Shown here: positions 60,442-64,000 of the stretch, in pieces
Layout of the letters: each line of letters opens with the position of its first letter
Position numbering within the stretch: the first letter of the stretch is position 1
Assembly: GCA_018287875.1 (NCBI GenBank)
Contig: JAGVVL010000015.1
Coordinates: 3,162,001 to 3,226,000, forward strand
Length of the DNA stretch: 64,000 bases
Source of the DNA: Nigrospora sphaerica
Taxonomy: Eukaryota; Ascomycota; Sordariomycetes; Amphisphaeriales; Apiosporaceae
Direction: 5' to 3'
Translations under genes and position numbers: made by a program
Notes under the pieces: generated by a model
What the model was told of the DNA's origin: nothing
Database searches by the model: none
The model's input: the letters and a program-made list of their open reading frames with translations, nothing else

Positions 60442-62436
60442 AGAAGGGGGGGGAGCCCAAGTGGATCTCTGGCACTGGGACGAGCGTCGGGTCGGGGCCA
60501 GCCGAGGATAATGGGTGGATGGTCGTTGGGGGGGTGGGAGGGGGGGGGGGGGCGGCAGAGGTGAAGACGACGGCGGACGGGGGTTGTCGTCTATTGCCTC
60601 TAAGCACATTCCCCTGCCCACTAGTGTCAGATCGCGAAGGGGGGAACCGATTGATGGCCGAGGCTAGCACGGGAGTGAATGTAGCTAGAGGCAATAGCGA
60701 AGAGAAAAAAAAGAAGAGAGGCAACCAAAAGATAAGAGGCCGCCGAGCCGGCTACCGATGGGTTGTAGACATAGTCCGTGGGGAACGCGGCCGTGGGGTC
60801 CGGGCAGTCGGAGGTTGTCGTCAAGATTCACCAGGTTTATCTTTAGAAGCACGACGAGCCGGCGACTCAGACCTCGACGACACAATGGCCAACCATAGCC
60901 GTGTGGCGTGCCAGACCCCCCGGCACGTACCCCGCGAAACATGTGCCTAGGGGACCGTCTGCAAAACGCTTGCTCCCGCTGCCCCGGGCGCATGCAGATT
61001 GAGATGGACAGCAAAGGTACCTCGGAGACATGGCAGAGCGCACACAGCCTTGTTGCATCCAAGGCCTGTGATGGAAGCCGTGTGATTCGTAGGCGACCAG
61101 GGCGGAGATGGTGGTTGGCCACTGACATGTCCTGGGCCGCGACGCAACTACGCACTTCTTGCACTGCCGTCGCCACAAGGCACTGCGAGATCGACTGCCT
61201 GGCGTGTGACCAGCACCATCCAGGGCAGAAGGAGGGAAGGGGGAAGGCATAGCGGCGACGACCAGGACAACTTAGCGCCACGAGACAGAAAGGCCCCGTG
61301 GCTGACAGCAAACATGACCAGTTCAGAGCCATCGCGGTTCGGAGGGGTGCCGCCCGATGGGGCTGTTCTGTCTTCTGTGGCGGGGTCCCCTCCACGACGT
61401 AATTGTACTTGCTTCTTGTCGCCTCGGCTTGCTTCATCTCACCTCGTCTCATCGTGGACTATCGCGCTCGCGGCGCCAAGAGGATCTGACTTGCCGCCTT
61501 GCCTGCACGGCATCCAATATGGCCGCCGGATCATTCTCTGGGTAAATGTACTGTACTTCGTAAAGGCGTCACCCGCGACCGTATGCGAGGAAGTGGCGCG
61601 GGCCCTGCCGTTGAACCCCTGGCAGTGGGAACTGTGGAGAGGGATGAGATGAAATGGATGCCTGAGGGACCGGGCCAAGCCAGGGAGGAAGAATGGAAAT
61701 GATGGACATCCATGGTCATGGAACTCTCGGCTGGGCTGATGCCCACATGCGTGATGTTGGGTCTTGGGGGCGCGGAAGGTGCAAACCATGTCGATAGTGA
61801 ATGAGTGGCTTGGCCGGCTTCCTTTCAGCGGGTGGCTCGTGGCGTGGTTGGGTGTGGTTTGTGATTATGCGAGTGTGAGGGTTGGGTAGGAGGGGGTCAT
61901 TGCCGATACTACCGACATGTATGGGAGGCGGTTCTCAGGGCAGGTGCTTTTGTGGGCCATAAGATGCGATAGCGAAGTACTGTAAGTAAAGCAGGAACAT
62001 GATGTAAGCATCTCATAATAAGTACAGGTTCCTCATAGAGGGAACCGCGCACAGTATTTCCAATCTCAAAGACGGACAAGGCATCCTTTCGGCTAGGATT
62101 GCAACCCATTCGTCATGAGAAACTCGTTTTGGCCATAATGTAATTCGGACCATGGGATGCGCGCGAAGTCGATAACGCCTCCTCATGCAGTGGGTACTAC
62201 GAGGGTCCCGATGGGGTGTTGGAACCCAAGCTGAACAGTTGGAAGGCGGCGCTGGGAGCCGAAGCGCCATCTTCTGCCCCGCGCCCCGCCATTGATGCGT
62301 ATGACGAGCAGTCGGACAAGACGCTCTGAGAGTCAGTCGGCCGCAAGGCAAGGGATGGAGGCGCAGATGCACATCATGTCGCCTCTCTCGTGATGGGAAG
62401 AGATACGGGGCCCACAGGGTTTGTTGCAGTGAAGCT

Positions 62437-62492
62437 CATTTGCCCATTTGTCCATTTGCCCATTTGTCCATTTGCCCATTTGTCCATTTGCC
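62437..62492. repeat. Tandem repeat of 8-bp CATTTGCC/CATTTGTC units
   Basis: Seven 8-bp units alternate strictly between CATTTGCC and CATTTGTC, so the higher-order unit is 16 bp, repeated three and a half times without error. It lies in noncoding DNA. Confidence 0.95.
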
Positions 62493-63534
62493 CATTGGGC
62501 TCCGTGGGGGCGGAGCGAGAGCTGGAAACGCGTGCAGCAGGTGTGGCTTCCATCTATGCCTCAGCCGCCGTCGCCGGTTGGCTCCGTGGCGTTCGTGAAT
62601 ACCCTCCCTTTAAGCTTCCATGGAGAAATCCATTAGCACATTCGTAATAGCACGCGTCCGTGGCTACCGTTAACCAGTAGCTCGGTTGGCGGTACTGATG
62701 ATGGCGACACTGCATATGTGACGCGGTCCGAAACGGCCACGTCTGCAACCTCGTCCTGGTCGCGGAAACCGCCGCAGTAGATCCCGAATGAGCCTCCCAT
62801 TCCACCGCCACCTCGCGGTTTCTGTGTCATGCGAGCAGACATCCTCCAAAGCTTCCCAAAATTGCGAGATGCGCCGGCCGGCTGCTTGGAACCATCCAAC
62901 TACGGAGTAGAGCCCATCCGCTTTGTGTCCACGTGAAGATATCGCCCAATCAGGACGCCTGCGCATGCAAGCTGTCGAGGTCTGCTCATCCGCAAGTCCC
63001 GTACATGCCGAGTTTGTAAGCGGCCCCGTCGCGCCGACGATGTGGCCGCCCTCTCGTCTCTCGTCCAGTCTTGCCTGTCTCACTGACACGAGCCCAAGAG
63101 GGCCACCCACGCGTCTCTCTGCATATCCTGTGTGCCGCGGGCGTTGGCCATCTTCACGTCGCACACGAGGCGAGACACTGGCGGAGTCCCGCCTGGCGGG
63201 GTGTACACCCGTCATGTTGATATGTCTTGGATATCCGGGTCCTCTCCGACGTTGTACAGGAGGCTGACAGGGGCGGCAAGGCGCGCGAGGCCCTCTCCAT
63301 GGGAGCTTGTTTGTCTCGCCCACTCTGCCCAGGTGTTGCATCTCTCCCTGCTTGGCCGTTCACGTTGGGGCCGGAGCCCCCAGTTCCCATTCCAGTACTT
63401 CCATGTTAGTGCTCACCTCCTTCTACATCCGAGGTAAACAGCGTGGGTGATCTGATGACGGGACGGACGGGCCTTTTGCCACAAGTCCAGATGCCGCCGG
63501 TAAGGCAGAAGAAGCTCAGACACGCCGCACGCAA

Positions 63535-63560
63535 GCACGCACGCACGCACGCACGCACAC
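63535..63560. repeat. GCAC tetranucleotide repeat
   Basis: About six GCAC units followed by ACAC, in noncoding DNA. Confidence 0.9.
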
Positions 63561-64000
63561 ATTCCCACCCGTGTGGACTGCTTTGACCAGAATGGGATGT
63601 AGGGGGTGCTGGGCGCCGGGCAGCTATCGCCTTAGCGAAGAGCCGAGTCTTTCATCCACACCGGTCACCCGCCCGGCACCAGATCCGGTTCACTGGCTCA
63701 CGGCCCAACTTGGCTGACATGGGATTCAAAGATGGAACGAAGTACCGGCCCTCGCGTTGCCCATCCCCCGCCCCCTCATCCCCGGTATTACGTTGTGATA
63801 TCGCCCTTTGCTATTGCCGGGTCGGTGCCCTTCGGCCGCAGATAAGCGGTTGGCCCCCCAAAGTAAATCGCTGCCCTCCGTACACGCCCCGAATGCAAAA
63901 AAACAAGCCGGGTTACACAGGTACCCGTTCACACGGGGAAGACTCAAGGAGGGGCCAGTTACACGGGGTTGCAGGTTGAACAACGTCACTCCTCCACCCT

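Larger units (their letters stand above)
57866..64000. other. Gene-free 6.1-kb region at window end
   Basis: No gene is supported. The region has C/T-rich strands, several simple repeats (59143-59190, 60419-60441, 60540-60552, 62437-62492, 63535-63560) and open frames without recognisable families. One short minus-strand piece near 60640-60824 looks protein-like (see findings). Confidence 0.5.

Overview
The window is nuclear DNA of a filamentous ascomycete (Pezizomycotina, most likely a Sordariomycete). The evidence is short GT-AG introns (56 to about 220 nt), GC-rich third codon positions, CT-rich leaders, and fungal families such as Zn2Cys6 regulators, a Fus3/Pmk1-type MAP kinase, sugar-porter and Dal5-type MFS transporters, an RRT8-like membrane protein and a GH75 chitosanase. 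I support 14 protein-coding genes and one transporter pseudogene. Exon models were built by hand from splice signals and frame continuity.

Layout. 1-4785: no gene seen. 4786-6905: Zn2Cys6 regulator (+). 7986-8487: small one-helix membrane protein (-). 9969-12902: COPII coat subunit Sec24 (+). 12903-18563: long gene-free stretch. 18564-19825: MAP kinase (+), convergent with Utp22/NOL6 (21229-24494, -). 25892-27695: mitochondrial succinyl-CoA:3-ketoacid CoA-transferase (+), convergent with a TLDc/OXR1 protein (28676-29830, -).

31421-41813 looks like a galactoside-use gene group: a sugar-porter MFS transporter (-), a divergently placed Zn2Cys6 regulator (+) and a LacZ-type GH2 beta-galactosidase (+). 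The enzyme has no signal peptide, so the simplest reading is uptake of a beta-galactoside by the transporter, hydrolysis in the cytosol, and control by the regulator between them. This is inferred from order and family, not shown.

42312-42860 holds a frameshifted fragment of a monocarboxylate-transporter-type MFS gene. 43137-46709 is a 1190-residue secreted repeat protein (-). 48035-49061 is an RRT8-like membrane protein (-). 52265-53361 is a GH75 chitosanase-like gene (-) with no visible signal peptide but a hydrophobic C-terminal tail. 53967-55122 is an adenosine/adenine-deaminase-superfamily enzyme (-), head to head with a Dal5-type MFS transporter (56204-57865, +). 57866-64000 contains simple repeats but no gene I can support.

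Points most worth a second look: the galactoside gene group with its 29-nt exon inside the zinc cluster; the repeat protein; the deaminase lacking the usual catalytic glutamate motif; and a 44-codon open in-frame tail directly after the MAP kinase TAG stop.
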